A stretch of 64,000 nt of DNA, from positions 5,332,001-5,396,000 of the forward strand of contig NZ_MWFK01000001.1 of NCBI RefSeq assembly GCF_002078175.1, read 5' to 3'. The notes beneath the pieces were generated by a model that worked only from the letters and a program-made list of their open reading frames with translations, did no database searches and was not told the DNA's origin. This document shows positions 9,844-18,596 of the stretch, piece by piece. The stretch's first letter is position 1. Each line of letters opens with the position of its first letter. Source of the stretch: Streptomyces sp. M41(2017) (GTDB taxonomy: Bacteria; Actinomycetota; Actinomycetes; Streptomycetales; Streptomycetaceae). Position numbers and translations under genes: made by a program.

Positions 9844-10036
9844 GGGCTCCTCCAACGGTCGCGGCACGGTCTGCCGAACACCAGCGCTACCGCCGATTGT
9901 CGCAGGCGATCACCGTGGAACGCCCGGAGGGCCCGGCAGCTCACGGCGCTCCGGCACGGACGAGGAGCGGTCGTCCGGCACGGGACTTGGCGAAGGGACT
10001 GCGCGAGACCCGTCGCGCGTGGGACCGTGGACGCAG

Positions 10037-10076
10037 GGTCTGGCCCGTCACTCCCCCCGTGGTGACGGGCCAGACC
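10037..10076 (-). terminator. Hairpin terminator downstream of the small secreted peptide gene
   Basis: A 15-bp perfect inverted repeat (10037-10051 with 10062-10076, 10-nt loop) lies downstream of the minus-strand peptide gene ending at 10152 and upstream of the luciferase-like gene. It separates the two transcription units. Confidence 0.7.
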
Positions 10077-10151
10077 TCTGCGCCGGCCCGCGTCACCCCG
10101 CAGAGGGGCGAGGTGAGCCGGATCCGGGGGGCGGGCGGTGTGCGCCCGCCG

Positions 10152-10355
10152 CTACTGGTAGCAGGGGGGGCCGCACAGCGGTGTGACCCTGTCGGTCCCG
10201 TCGGCACCGGCCGTCGGCCGGTCCCCCTGCGGCGCGACGGCCGGAACCCGGCTCGTCTCCCAGGGCATCGGGACCGCGACGGCCCGCGGGCCGACGGCGG
10301 TGAAAGCGGCCGCGGCGACGAACACCGCGGCGATACCACGTTTGCGCAGACCCAT
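10152..10355 (-). CDS. Small secreted peptide with two C-terminal cysteines
   Basis: A 67-residue product opens with a good Sec signal peptide: MGLRKRG, then hydrophobic IAAVFVAAAAFTAVG, and an AVA-type cleavage site near residue 27. The predicted mature peptide is about 40 residues, rich in Pro, and ends in CGPPCYQ. GGGGAG lies about 7 nt upstream of the ATG at 10353-10355 and a hairpin terminator follows, so it looks like a complete gene. No family is recognised. The gene is divergent from the MoxR/VWA pair. Confidence 0.6.
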   Translation of the reverse strand: MGLRKRGIAAVFVAAAAFTAVGPRAVAVPMPWETSRVPAVAPQGDRPTAGADGTDRVTPLCGPPCYQ

Positions 10356-10555
10356 GACGATCTCCCCGAGACGAGCCGGGCGCCCCTCGGCGCGGTTCGC
10401 CTCGGGTGGGCCGCGGCGGCCCCGCCTCCTTGATGACATACGGGTCCACCCCGACGCCACATGATTCGACGGTGCTCGAATCGTCCGCACCGCGCCCTCC
10501 TCCACGAGGGGCCGGGCCCGCTGGACCGTGGGCGTCGTCACACGTGACAGGTGAC

Positions 10556-11470
10556 GTGAACAAGCGCTTAGATAGTGAGTCCGAGCTCGTCCGCGCGCTG
10601 GAGGCACCGTTGCTGTTCACATCCGTCGACGACGTCTCCGCACGCCTCGCCGGGACGGGCTATCTCGCCTCGCCCGCCGTCGCGACGACGGTCTTCCTGG
10701 CCGACCGGCTCGGTAAGCCCCTCCTCGTGGAGGGCCCCGCCGGAGTCGGCAAGACGGAGCTGGCCAAGGCCGTCGCCCAGGTGGCCGGGGCCCGGCTGGT
10801 GCGCCTCCAGTGCTACGAGGGCGTCGACGAGTCCCGGGCGCTGTACGAGTGGAACCACGCCAAGCAACTGCTGCGCATCAGCGCCGGGCGCGACGAGAGC
10901 TGGGACGAGACGCGGACGGACATCTTCAGCGAGGAGTTCCTCCTGCCGCGTCCCCTGCTGACCGCCATCCGCGGGGACGATCCGAAGGTTCTGCTGATCG
11001 ACGAGACGGACAAGGCCGACGTCGAGGTCGAGGGACTGCTCCTCGAAGTGCTCAGCGACTTCCAGGTGACGGTTCCGGAGCTGGGCACCATCGCCGCGAC
11101 CAGCCGGCCCTTCGTGGTGCTCACCTCGAACGCGAGCCGTGAACTGTCCGAGGCGCTGCGCCGCCGCTGCCTGTTCCTGCACATCGGCTTCCCCGACGAG
11201 GAACTGGAACGCCGTATCGTCCGGTTGAAGGTGCCCGGCCTCGACCGGACGCTCACGGAGTCGGTGGTGCGGGTCGTGGGCGCGCTGCGCGAGATGGACC
11301 TGCGCAAGGTCCCGTCCGTCGCCGAAACCATCGACTGGGCCCGCACGTTGCTCGCCCTGGGCGCCGACACCCTCGACGAGGACGTCGTGCGCGACAGCCT
11401 CGGCGTGCTCCTCAAGCACCAGGACGACATCCTGAAGGCGGCGGCCAAGCTCGACCTGGGTGCCGTGTGA
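10556..11470 (+). CDS. MoxR family AAA+ ATPase
   Basis: A roughly 304-residue AAA+ protein with Walker A GPAGVGKT, Walker B VLLIDETDKAD, sensor 1 VVLTSNASRELSEALRRRC and the MoxR lid region. MoxR ATPases act as chaperones with VWA partners, and one is encoded immediately downstream with a 4-nt overlap. The frame extends upstream, but family similarity begins near SELVRALEAPLLFTSVDD. GTG codons at 10544 and 10556 are both possible and neither has a good ribosome binding site. A TTA codon (10568-10570) lies near the start of either version. Confidence 0.85.
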   Translation: MNKRLDSESELVRALEAPLLFTSVDDVSARLAGTGYLASPAVATTVFLADRLGKPLLVEGPAGVGKTELAKAVAQVAGARLVRLQCYEGVDESRALYEWNHAKQLLRISAGRDESWDETRTDIFSEEFLLPRPLLTAIRGDDPKVLLIDETDKADVEVEGLLLEVLSDFQVTVPELGTIAATSRPFVVLTSNASRELSEALRRRCLFLHIGFPDEELERRIVRLKVPGLDRTLTESVVRVVGALREMDLRKVPSVAETIDWARTLLALGADTLDEDVVRDSLGVLLKHQDDILKAAAKLDLGAV

Positions 11471-12837
11471 CCGGCGCCGGCCCGGCGGCCGGTGTCGCGG
11501 ACCGGCTGACCGGACTGGTCGGCGCGCTGCGCTCGCACGGCATGCGGATCGGCACCGGGGAGACCGTGGACGCCGCGCAGGCCGTCGAGGCGCTCGGCCT
11601 CGCGGACCGCGACCTGCTCCGGGAGGGACTCGCGGCCACGCTCCTGCACAACCCGGGACAGCGGCGGGTGTTCGACCCCGTCTTCGACGTCTACTTCCCC
11701 CGGGGCGTCGGAGCCCCCGACGCCCCGGCGCCCGCGGACCGCGATGACCTGCGGAACCGGCTCGCCGCAGCGCTGGCCGACGACGACCGTGCGCTCATGG
11801 CACGGCTGGCGATGGAGGCGGTCGAGGGCTTCGGCGGATACGGCGGCACGACCGCCACGGACGGCTGGTCGTCGTACCAGACGCTCGACCGGCTCCGTCC
11901 GCAGACGCTGATGGCCCGGGTACGGGACACGGTCCGCTCGGAGGGCGGGGCGCCGGGATTCACCGACCGGCTGCTGGAGGACGAGATCAGGGGGCGCATC
12001 GAGGCGTTCCGCCGGCTGGTGGCCTCGGAGGCGCGCCGCCGGGTCGCCGAGCGGCGCGACCGTGACGAGATCGCCCGGCGCGCGGTGGCCACGACCGCCG
12101 ACCGCGTCGACTTCCTGTTCGCGGGCCGCGACCGCCTCGCCGAGCTGCGCAGGGTCGTCCAGCCGCTCGCGCGCAAGCTCGCCACCCGGCTCGCCGCGCG
12201 CCGCCGCAGGGCCCGGCGCGGCACCATCGACCTGCGGCGGACCCTGCGCGGATCGTTGTCCACCGGCGGGGTGCCGATGCGTCCGGTGCTGCGCCGACGG
12301 CGCCCGGTGCGCCCCGAACTGGTGCTGCTGTGCGATGTGTCGGGCTCGGTCTCGGGCTTCTCCGACTTCACGATGCTGCTGGTGCAGGCGCTGCACGACC
12401 AGTTCAGCAAGGTGCGGGTCTTCGCCTTCGTCAACCGGGTCGACGAGGTGACCGGGCTGCTGGTGCACGGCGCCGCCGACCCGGACGGGCTGAGCGCCCG
12501 GATCAATTCGGAGGCCACGCTCACCGGCTGGCACGACAGCAGCGACTACGGGGTGCCGTTCGGCGAGTTCACCGAGCGGTACTCCGGCGCGGTCGGCGCC
12601 CGGACGACCGTGTTCGTGCTCGGCGACGCCCGCACGAACAACAGCGACCCGAACCTGCCCGCGGTCCGCCGGCTCACCCGGCAGGCCCGCCGCGTCTACT
12701 GGCTGAATCCCGAGGCGCGTTCGCAGTGGGGCACGGGCGACTCCGTGGCTCCCGCCTACGCGGAACTCGTGGAGATGTACGAGTGCCGCAACGCCCAGCA
12801 GCTCAGCGCGCTGATCGGCCGCCTCCTGCCCGTCTGA
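11467..12837 (+). CDS. VWA domain (CoxE-like) protein, partner of MoxR
   Basis: The GTG at 11467 overlaps the moxR stop (GTGA), so the two are translationally coupled. The 456-residue protein has an N-terminal helical region with GMRIGTGETVDAAQAVEAL, typical of CoxE-like proteins, a basic Arg-rich linker (about residues 180-250), and a von Willebrand factor A domain with MIDAS motif DVSGSVS and later D-rich segment VLGDARTNN. MoxR-VWA pairs mature or insert metal cofactors in large enzymes; no such client gene is adjacent here, so the client is unknown. Confidence 0.88.
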   Translation: MTGAGPAAGVADRLTGLVGALRSHGMRIGTGETVDAAQAVEALGLADRDLLREGLAATLLHNPGQRRVFDPVFDVYFPRGVGAPDAPAPADRDDLRNRLAAALADDDRALMARLAMEAVEGFGGYGGTTATDGWSSYQTLDRLRPQTLMARVRDTVRSEGGAPGFTDRLLEDEIRGRIEAFRRLVASEARRRVAERRDRDEIARRAVATTADRVDFLFAGRDRLAELRRVVQPLARKLATRLAARRRRARRGTIDLRRTLRGSLSTGGVPMRPVLRRRRPVRPELVLLCDVSGSVSGFSDFTMLLVQALHDQFSKVRVFAFVNRVDEVTGLLVHGAADPDGLSARINSEATLTGWHDSSDYGVPFGEFTERYSGAVGARTTVFVLGDARTNNSDPNLPAVRRLTRQARRVYWLNPEARSQWGTGDSVAPAYAELVEMYECRNAQQLSALIGRLLPV

Positions 12838-12868
12838 CCCGCGGGCCCGCGTGGACACGGCCCGCCGG

Positions 12869-13843
12869 TCAGGGTGCGAGGAGTCTGCGCAGCCAGGTGA
12901 TCCGCGCGGCGCGGGCGGTACGGGAGAGCGGGGTGTTCGGGGCGAAGGAGTCGAAGCCGTGGAAGCCGCCCGGCCACACGTGCAGTTCGGCGACGCCGCC
13001 GGCCTGCCAGATCCGTGACGCGTAGTCGACGACCTCGTCCCGGAAGGTCTCCGCGGAGCCGACGTCGAGGAAGGCGGGCGGCAGCCCGGCGAGGTCGGTG
13101 GCCCGGGCGGGAGCCGCGTAGGAGGGGACGTCCGGGCCGCCTCGGGCGTCGCCCAGCACGGCGGTCCAGGCGGTCTCGTTGGCCGTACGGTCCCACGCGC
13201 CGACGCCCGCCATCTGGTACGCGGACGGGGTGTCGTTGCGGTCGTCGAGCATCGGGTACATGAGGACCTGGCCGATCGCCCGTGGGCCCCCGCGGTCCCG
13301 GCTGAGCAGGGCGAGCGCCGCGGTCAGGCCGCCGCCCGCGCTGGCGCCCGCGACGACGATCCGCTCGGGGTCGCCGCCGAACTCCGCCACGTGCCGCGCC
13401 GTCCACAGGAACCCGGCGTAGACGTCCTCCACCCCCGCCGGATACGGGTGTTCGGGCGCCAGCCGGTACTCGACGGACACCACGACCGCGTCCAGTTCCC
13501 TCGCCCACTCCAGGACGACCTCCACCCCGGCCCGGTTGTTGCCGAGGATCATGCCGCCGCCGTGGGCGTGGTAGATCACGGGGCGTGGCTGCCCGTCCTG
13601 GGGAGGCGCTGCGGGCGTCACCACGAACAGGGAGACGTCGGGGGCGCCTTCGGGGCCCGGCGCCGTCCGGTCGGTGGTCACGAAGGCGCCGTCCTGTGTG
13701 AGGTCGAACGCGGGCACCGCGATGTCCGGTCCGGCGTGCAGGGCGGTGATCTCCTCCAGGCTCAGCCCGGACGGCGTCGACGGGCCGACCGCGGCGAGGG
13801 CGGTCGCGAGGTCGGGGTCGAACGGGGGCGGTACCAGCAGCAT
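12869..13843 (-). CDS. Alpha/beta hydrolase, HSL (lipase/esterase) family
   Basis: The 324-residue enzyme has the hormone-sensitive-lipase signature: oxyanion motif HGGGM, nucleophile elbow GASAGG, and the catalytic aspartate and histidine in FLDVGSAETFRDEV and GGFHGFD. VEYRLAPEHPYPAG is also diagnostic. Start ATG at 13841-13843; a longer frame exists upstream but is antisense-type sequence. It converges with the VWA gene with only about 31 bp between. Probably a cytoplasmic esterase of short acyl substrates. Confidence 0.88.
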   Translation of the reverse strand: MLLVPPPFDPDLATALAAVGPSTPSGLSLEEITALHAGPDIAVPAFDLTQDGAFVTTDRTAPGPEGAPDVSLFVVTPAAPPQDGQPRPVIYHAHGGGMILGNNRAGVEVVLEWARELDAVVVSVEYRLAPEHPYPAGVEDVYAGFLWTARHVAEFGGDPERIVVAGASAGGGLTAALALLSRDRGGPRAIGQVLMYPMLDDRNDTPSAYQMAGVGAWDRTANETAWTAVLGDARGGPDVPSYAAPARATDLAGLPPAFLDVGSAETFRDEVVDYASRIWQAGGVAELHVWPGGFHGFDSFAPNTPLSRTARAARITWLRRLLAP

Positions 13844-13997
13844 GACGTCTCCTCGCGCTGAGCCCGGCGGCTCGTTCGACCATGATCGGCGCCGTGCCCC
13901 CGGACCGGGAGCCGCCGTGTGGCGGAACCTGCCCCCGACGGGGCGGCCCATGCCCGCCCGGCGTCCTCCGGGAAGGCCGGGAGCATGCCGGGAGCGG

Positions 13998-14960
13998 TCA
14001 GTGCGGAGCCAGCACGAGGCGCTGTCCGGGGGCCGTCGGGGTGCTCCAGGCGCGCTCCACCTCCGAGAGCGGGAGGACGAGCGGGTCGACGGCGAGGGTG
14101 CCCGAGGCGATCTCCGCGGCGAGGGAGGGGAGTTCGGCGACGATCCCGGCGGTGCTGACCGAGCCCTGGCCGCTTCCCATGATCTGGAGGTTGGCGGCCC
14201 GCAGCAGGAAGGACGGGAGGGTGATCTCCGCGCCGGCCATGGACCCGATCTGGATCCAGGCCAGTGCCTCGGCGCGCTCCGTGCGCGCGGTGAGGAGCGC
14301 GGGCATGGCCTGTTCGGTGGCCGGCCCCCACAGGTAGTCGATGACGACGTCCACGTCGGCGGCGCTCGCGGCGAGCCGCTCGGCGACCTCCTTGGGCTCG
14401 CCCAGCAGCGAGACGGTGTCGTCCGCTCCGAGCCGGGACACCAGGTCGAGCCGCTCGCCGTCGCGTCCGGCGGCGACGACGTGGCCCGCGCCGAGCCGAC
14501 GGGCGATCTGGACGGCGAGCTGCCCCGCGTTGCCGGTCGCCCCCAGTACCAGGACACCGGCGCCCGGCCGGAGGGAGACGCGGCGCCGCAGGGCGATCCA
14601 GGAGGACATGGCCGGGTTCATCGCGGCGGCCACGGCGACCGGGTCGGTACCGTCCGGCAGGGCGACGGCGCGGCGGCGGTCGACGACGGCCCGTTCGGCC
14701 ATGGTGCCCGGCACGTCGTCCCCGGCGACGAAGTAGAGCAGCTCGCCCCGGTCGGTGCGGCCGACGCCGTCCACGCCCGGGACCAGGGGCAGCGCGCCGT
14801 CCGAGGTGTAGTGGGAGCCGTCGGCGGCGGAGCGGACGCGGGGGTGGAGACCGGCCGCGAGGACGTCGACGAGCACCTCGTGCTCACTCCGGGGCGCGGG
14901 GGTGTCGAAGACGTCGAAGCGGGGCGGAGCGTCGAAGGAACGGACGACAGCGGCGTGCAT
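13998..14960 (-). CDS. Quinone oxidoreductase / zinc-less medium-chain alcohol dehydrogenase
   Basis: A 320-residue MDR-family reductase: N-terminal GroES-like domain (EVLVDVLAAGLHPRVRS, VPGVDGVGR) and C-terminal Rossmann domain with VLVLGATGNAGQLAVQIARRLGAGHVVAAGRD. The structural and catalytic zinc cysteines are absent, so it belongs to the quinone-oxidoreductase-like branch. It is divergent from the MarR-family gene, and the 260-bp intergenic region carries repeated palindromes, so it is likely the MarR target. It may reduce reactive enones or quinones (inference). Confidence 0.87.
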   Translation of the reverse strand: MHAAVVRSFDAPPRFDVFDTPAPRSEHEVLVDVLAAGLHPRVRSAADGSHYTSDGALPLVPGVDGVGRTDRGELLYFVAGDDVPGTMAERAVVDRRRAVALPDGTDPVAVAAAMNPAMSSWIALRRRVSLRPGAGVLVLGATGNAGQLAVQIARRLGAGHVVAAGRDGERLDLVSRLGADDTVSLLGEPKEVAERLAASAADVDVVIDYLWGPATEQAMPALLTARTERAEALAWIQIGSMAGAEITLPSFLLRAANLQIMGSGQGSVSTAGIVAELPSLAAEIASGTLAVDPLVLPLSEVERAWSTPTAPGQRLVLAPH

Positions 14961-15038
14961 GGGTGCCTCCTGGGCCGGGCCGGGCCCTTGTGGACGCGGG
15001 CGAACCGGCGTGAAAGGACCCGACTACTTGGTTCGTGT

Positions 15039-15101
15039 CACGTACTACTTGGACGGTAGTTTGCGGCACGTACTAAGTCAAGGTAGTTTGGGTCACGTAC
15101 C
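15039..15101. promoter_or_regulatory. Probable MarR operator array
   Basis: Three copies of CACGTACT/C begin at 15039, 15067 and 15094, spaced 28 and 27 bp. Between them lie two imperfect dyads: ACTAC-N7-GTAGT (15044-15060) and ACTA-N8-TAGT (15072-15087). A further CTACTTGG is at 15024-15031. The array lies between the divergent dehydrogenase and MarR genes, which is the classical layout for autoregulating MarR proteins. Confidence 0.6.
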
Positions 15102-15222
15102 GAGTGGGGTCGGTCGGCTTCGTGGGGGCCGTCCCGGCCTCCGGCCCGGACGGTGTCCCGGGCACCGCACCCGCGTGTCGCACCCGAACCGGACCGCGTC
15201 CGAACCAGGAGGGGGAACCGCC

Positions 15223-15714
15223 ATGCCCGTCGGGCACATCAGGGAACCGGCCCGCGAGCCGGAGGCCGTCGAACAGGGGGGCGCCGCCGAACAGGGAGAC
15301 ACCGTCGACGCCCTGGTCCAGCTGTCGTTCCTGGTGCAGGGCGTGCTGGCGCGCATGGCGTCCGAGCACGACCTCTCCCTGATCCAGGTCCGCCTGCTCG
15401 GCATCCTGCGCGACCGCAGGCCCGGCATGCTCGAACTCGCCCGGCTGCTGGGCCTGGACAAGTCCTCGATGACCGGCCTGGTCTCCCGCGCGGAGAAACG
15501 CGGTCTGGTCCGGCGCGTCCCGTCGCCCGACGACGGCCGAGCCGTGCTGGTCGAACTGACGGCCGCGGGCCGGGAACTCACGGGCCGCTGCACCGCCGGG
15601 ATGGGACGCGAGATCGCGGCTCTGACGGCGTCATTGACCACCGGTGAGCGCGCCCAGGTCACGGCCCTGGCCGGAAAGATCCTCGGCAACGCCCAGGAGA
15701 CCGGGGCGGGATGA
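15223..15714 (+). CDS. MarR family transcriptional regulator
   Basis: The 163-residue protein has a central winged helix-turn-helix with LARLLGLDKSSMTGLVSRAEKRGLVRRVPSPDDGRAVLVELTAAGRE, the usual MarR DNA-binding and wing sequence, flanked by dimerisation helices. The ATG at 15223 follows a strong AGGAGGGGG. MarR proteins usually repress a divergent gene and are released by small aromatic or oxidising ligands; the divergent dehydrogenase is the natural candidate target. Confidence 0.9.
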   Translation: MPVGHIREPAREPEAVEQGGAAEQGDTVDALVQLSFLVQGVLARMASEHDLSLIQVRLLGILRDRRPGMLELARLLGLDKSSMTGLVSRAEKRGLVRRVPSPDDGRAVLVELTAAGRELTGRCTAGMGREIAALTASLTTGERAQVTALAGKILGNAQETGAG

Positions 15715-15721
15715 CGCGCGA

Positions 15722-15769
15722 GCCGATCCGCCGCGGCGACACCCGGAGGTGACGCCGCGGCGGATCGGC
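15722..15769. terminator. Bidirectional hairpin terminator between MarR and M1 peptidase genes
   Basis: A perfect 17-bp inverted repeat (15722-15738 with 15753-15769) with a 14-nt loop lies in the 62-bp gap between two convergent genes. Confidence 0.8.
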
Positions 15770-15776
15770 GCGAGGC

Positions 15777-17639
15777 TCAGCCCTCGATGCGGTGGGTCGT
15801 CCAGAAGGACGTCAGGTCCGTGGTCGTGGCGGCCTGCGCCGCCGCCTTGAACTCGGCCGTGGTCGACACCCCGTACCAGTGCGAAGTGGCGTAGTCCTTC
15901 AGGAGTTTGGCCATGGCGGTGTCACCGAGGAGACGCCGCAGGTCGTGCAGGGCGCACTTGCCGTAGCCGTAGATGACGGTGGAGTAGCGGGACGAGTGCG
16001 TGTCCCAGTACGCCATCGAGTTGGTGATCTTCTCCGCGGAGGAGGCCCAGGAGACGCTGTTCCAGCAACTGGCGCCGGTCTTGTTCTGCGCGAGGTCGGT
16101 GGCGTAGTCGGTGAACGCCTCGTCCAGCCAGGGGCTGTTGTACTCGTCGTCGCCGACGATGCCGTAGAACCACTGGTGACCGATCTCGTGCGTCAGCGCG
16201 GTGGTGCTCACCAGGTCGAGGACGAACCCGGGGTACTCCATGCCGCCGAACCAGAAGTTGTTGTCGATCACCGCGTCCAGCTCGCCGTACGGGTAGGCCC
16301 CGAATCGGGCCGCGTGCGCGTCCACCGCGGACTTGGCGGTGGTGAGCATCGACTGGGCGTTGGCGGAGCTGATGCCCGACACGGAGTAGACGTTGACGGC
16401 CGTGCCGGCGGGGGAGGTGCCCGAGATCTTGGTGAACGGGCCCGCCGCCCAGGCGAAGTCACGCACCTTGGACGCGGTGGCCGTGGTGACGGTGCGTCCG
16501 CTGGAGCCGGGGGTGTCGACGGAGGTGCCGGTCGCCGGGACGAGCAGGCTCGTCGGGTGGTCCAGGGTGACCTTGAAGTCGGCGGCCAGCGAGTAGAAGG
16601 ACTCGCCGTTGTTCGTGTACGGGTCCAGGTGCCAGCCCGCGCCGTCCTTCACCGCGAGCACCGGCAGGGCGTTGCCGATGAAGCTGAACGCGCCGTCGTA
16701 GCCGAAGCGGTCGGCGCCGCTCGGCACGGTGATGCCCAGGTCGAAGCCGATCGAGGTGCTCTGGCCCTGGGGCAGCGGAGACGCCAGCGTGATCTTCAGG
16801 GCCGTGCAGGCGACGGAGAGAGCGCCCGCGGTGCCCCCGGTGACGTTGCTGACGGTGATCGGCGGCGCGGTGCACGTGCCGTGGTAGTTGTCCCACAGCC
16901 TCAGGTACACCTCGCTGAGCGCGGTGGACGAGGCGTTGGTGAAGGTCGCGCTCTCGTGACCGGTCCAGACGGTGCCGCTGGTGTTGCTGCTCAGGCTGAC
17001 CGTGTACGCCGGGGCCGCGGGGGTGCGGACGGAGTCGGCCGGCGGGGTCGCTTCACCCGAGGTGCTGAGGGCGATGTCGTCGAGGACGAAGCTGGTCTGC
17101 AGGCTGGAGTCCTCGGTGCCCGTGAACGCGACGGTCACGGTCTGACCGGCGAACGCCGACACGTCGAACGACTTCTGGGTGTACCCGGAGGCCTTGTTGA
17201 GGTTCGAGTACGTCGCCAGCGTGGTGCCGCCGATCTTGGCGGTGAGCTTGTCGTACGCCGTCGACGAGGTCGTCTCGGCCGTGTCGATGTGCAGCCAGAA
17301 GGTCAGGCTGGCGCTGCTGCACCCGGAAGGGATCGTCACGCTCTGCGAGAGCGTGTCCGTGTGGGTGCTGCCGACACCGTCCAGCCAGGCGAAGCTGCTG
17401 CCGCCGTGGGCGGACTGCCCCGAGCGGTTGGTGATCACACTCGTCGACGACTGCGTCCAGGGCGATGTTCCGCTCTCGAAGCCACCGTCGGTGACGACCT
17501 GGGACGGGGTGCAGGCGGCCGCGGCCGCCGGGACCGCGTGCGGCGCGGCCGCGGCGGGGGCGCTGGGGAGGCAGACGGCGGCCAGGGCGGCGACGCTGAG
17601 GAGGCGTGCCGCGATGGCCTTGCGGGGGGTTGGTCTCAC
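15777..17639 (-). CDS. Secreted M1 family zinc metallopeptidase with N-terminal beta-sandwich domain
   Basis: A 620-residue exported protein. Residues 1-35 form a signal peptide ending in AAA/APA. Residues about 45-190 (GGFESGTSPWTQSS to FVLDDIALST) resemble a carbohydrate-binding-like jelly roll. The rest is an M1 aminopeptidase-like region with the GGMEYP substrate motif, zinc site HEIGH at 484-488 and third ligand Glu507 in WLDEAFTDY. The GTG at 17639 follows AAAGGAG. M1 enzymes are usually aminopeptidases. The catalytic residues all look intact. Confidence 0.9.
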   Translation of the reverse strand: MRPTPRKAIAARLLSVAALAAVCLPSAPAAAAPHAVPAAAAACTPSQVVTDGGFESGTSPWTQSSTSVITNRSGQSAHGGSSFAWLDGVGSTHTDTLSQSVTIPSGCSSASLTFWLHIDTAETTSSTAYDKLTAKIGGTTLATYSNLNKASGYTQKSFDVSAFAGQTVTVAFTGTEDSSLQTSFVLDDIALSTSGEATPPADSVRTPAAPAYTVSLSSNTSGTVWTGHESATFTNASSTALSEVYLRLWDNYHGTCTAPPITVSNVTGGTAGALSVACTALKITLASPLPQGQSTSIGFDLGITVPSGADRFGYDGAFSFIGNALPVLAVKDGAGWHLDPYTNNGESFYSLAADFKVTLDHPTSLLVPATGTSVDTPGSSGRTVTTATASKVRDFAWAAGPFTKISGTSPAGTAVNVYSVSGISSANAQSMLTTAKSAVDAHAARFGAYPYGELDAVIDNNFWFGGMEYPGFVLDLVSTTALTHEIGHQWFYGIVGDDEYNSPWLDEAFTDYATDLAQNKTGASCWNSVSWASSAEKITNSMAYWDTHSSRYSTVIYGYGKCALHDLRRLLGDTAMAKLLKDYATSHWYGVSTTAEFKAAAQAATTTDLTSFWTTHRIEG

Positions 17640-17933
17640 ACGAAACTCCTTTGAGGCGGCCGGATTCCGGCCTGCTCGGTGGCCGCCCGCGACGACTGGG
17701 GTGCGCCGGGTGGACGGCCGCGGGCCGCGCGCGGGTGCGCGCGATCGCTTGGTGAGATGTCCGTCCCGCCGCCCTGGGGTCAGGACGACGGCTCCCGGAA
17801 GCGTGGCAGATTTGACCGAGACATGCCATCGAAGCGCGGGAAAGGAGGCGGTTCGGTGAATCATGCGAATGCCCGGACCCGGGCCCCCTCCAGCGGAGCG
17901 CCCGGTACCGGATCCCGCCGCTCCTCGGCCCCC

Positions 17934-18596
17934 TCAGGACGCCGGTGTGCTCAAGGCCGGCGTCAGTCGGGACCAGGGGTTGGGGAGTTCGCCTGTCACC
18001 GGGCCCGTCACGGCTGCTCCGCGGTCGCGGGCGGTGCGGACGGCGAGCGGGACCAGTGACTCCGGGACGCCGTAGACGAGATGGCAGAACCGCTCGGACG
18101 GGTGCCGGGCGGTCCACTCCGGTCTGCTGAACGCCGCGACGTACGTGGACCAGTGGCCCTCGAACGTGACGAGCAGGTCCGCGAGACGGGCGTACCCCGG
18201 AGCGGGGTGGACGCCCGGGTTCAGGACCAGGGGCGCCGCGCCCAGCCGGCGGACGCTCCGCACCAGCCGCTTGAAGACCGGCAACGCTTCGGTGGTCGAG
18301 GCCACCCGGTCGAGGAAACAGCCCTGGGTGCCGTACCAGTCGCGGTGGCGCAGCACCTCGTCCGCGATCTCGTCCGGATCGCGCGCGCCGTAGTCCGTGT
18401 CGACGTAGCCGAGCAGCCGGGCGCCCGCCGCCCGGAGCGCGCCGGTCGCCGCCGTGAACGCCGGATCGGGGTCCGTGCCCGGCCCGTCCGCCGGGTTGAT
18501 GACCACACCGTAGGTGCGGTCGGCCGATGTGATGAGACGGTGCCAGGCGCCGGGGTCCTCGCTCGGGTGCACATACAGCGGGATCAGCAGGCTCAT
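17934..18596 (-). CDS. Spherulin-4 family protein (GH135-like glycoside hydrolase fold)
   Basis: The 220-residue protein has the spherulation-specific family 4 pattern: LLIPLYVHP near the start, YGVVINPADGPG, LLGYVDTDYGARD with acidic residues at the barrel mouth, QGCFLDRVAS, VLNPGVHP and FCHLVYGV. In Aspergillus fumigatus the homologue Sph3 (GH135) hydrolyses galactosaminogalactan and is needed for its synthesis. There is no signal peptide, which is odd for an enzyme acting on an exported polymer. Its ATG overlaps the upstream reductase stop (ATGA). It is the last gene of the exopolysaccharide-like operon. Confidence 0.82.
   Translation of the reverse strand: MSLLIPLYVHPSEDPGAWHRLITSADRTYGVVINPADGPGTDPDPAFTAATGALRAAGARLLGYVDTDYGARDPDEIADEVLRHRDWYGTQGCFLDRVASTTEALPVFKRLVRSVRRLGAAPLVLNPGVHPAPGYARLADLLVTFEGHWSTYVAAFSRPEWTARHPSERFCHLVYGVPESLVPLAVRTARDRGAAVTGPVTGELPNPWSRLTPALSTPAS

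Noticed and set aside
15792..17654. A 620-residue plus-strand open frame opposite the M1 peptidase gene, and many other long antisense frames
   Set aside because: High GC leaves long spurious frames on the opposite strand. Their translations are Arg/Gly/Pro/Ala-rich without motifs, whereas the M1 frame carries a signal peptide and HEIGH zinc site.
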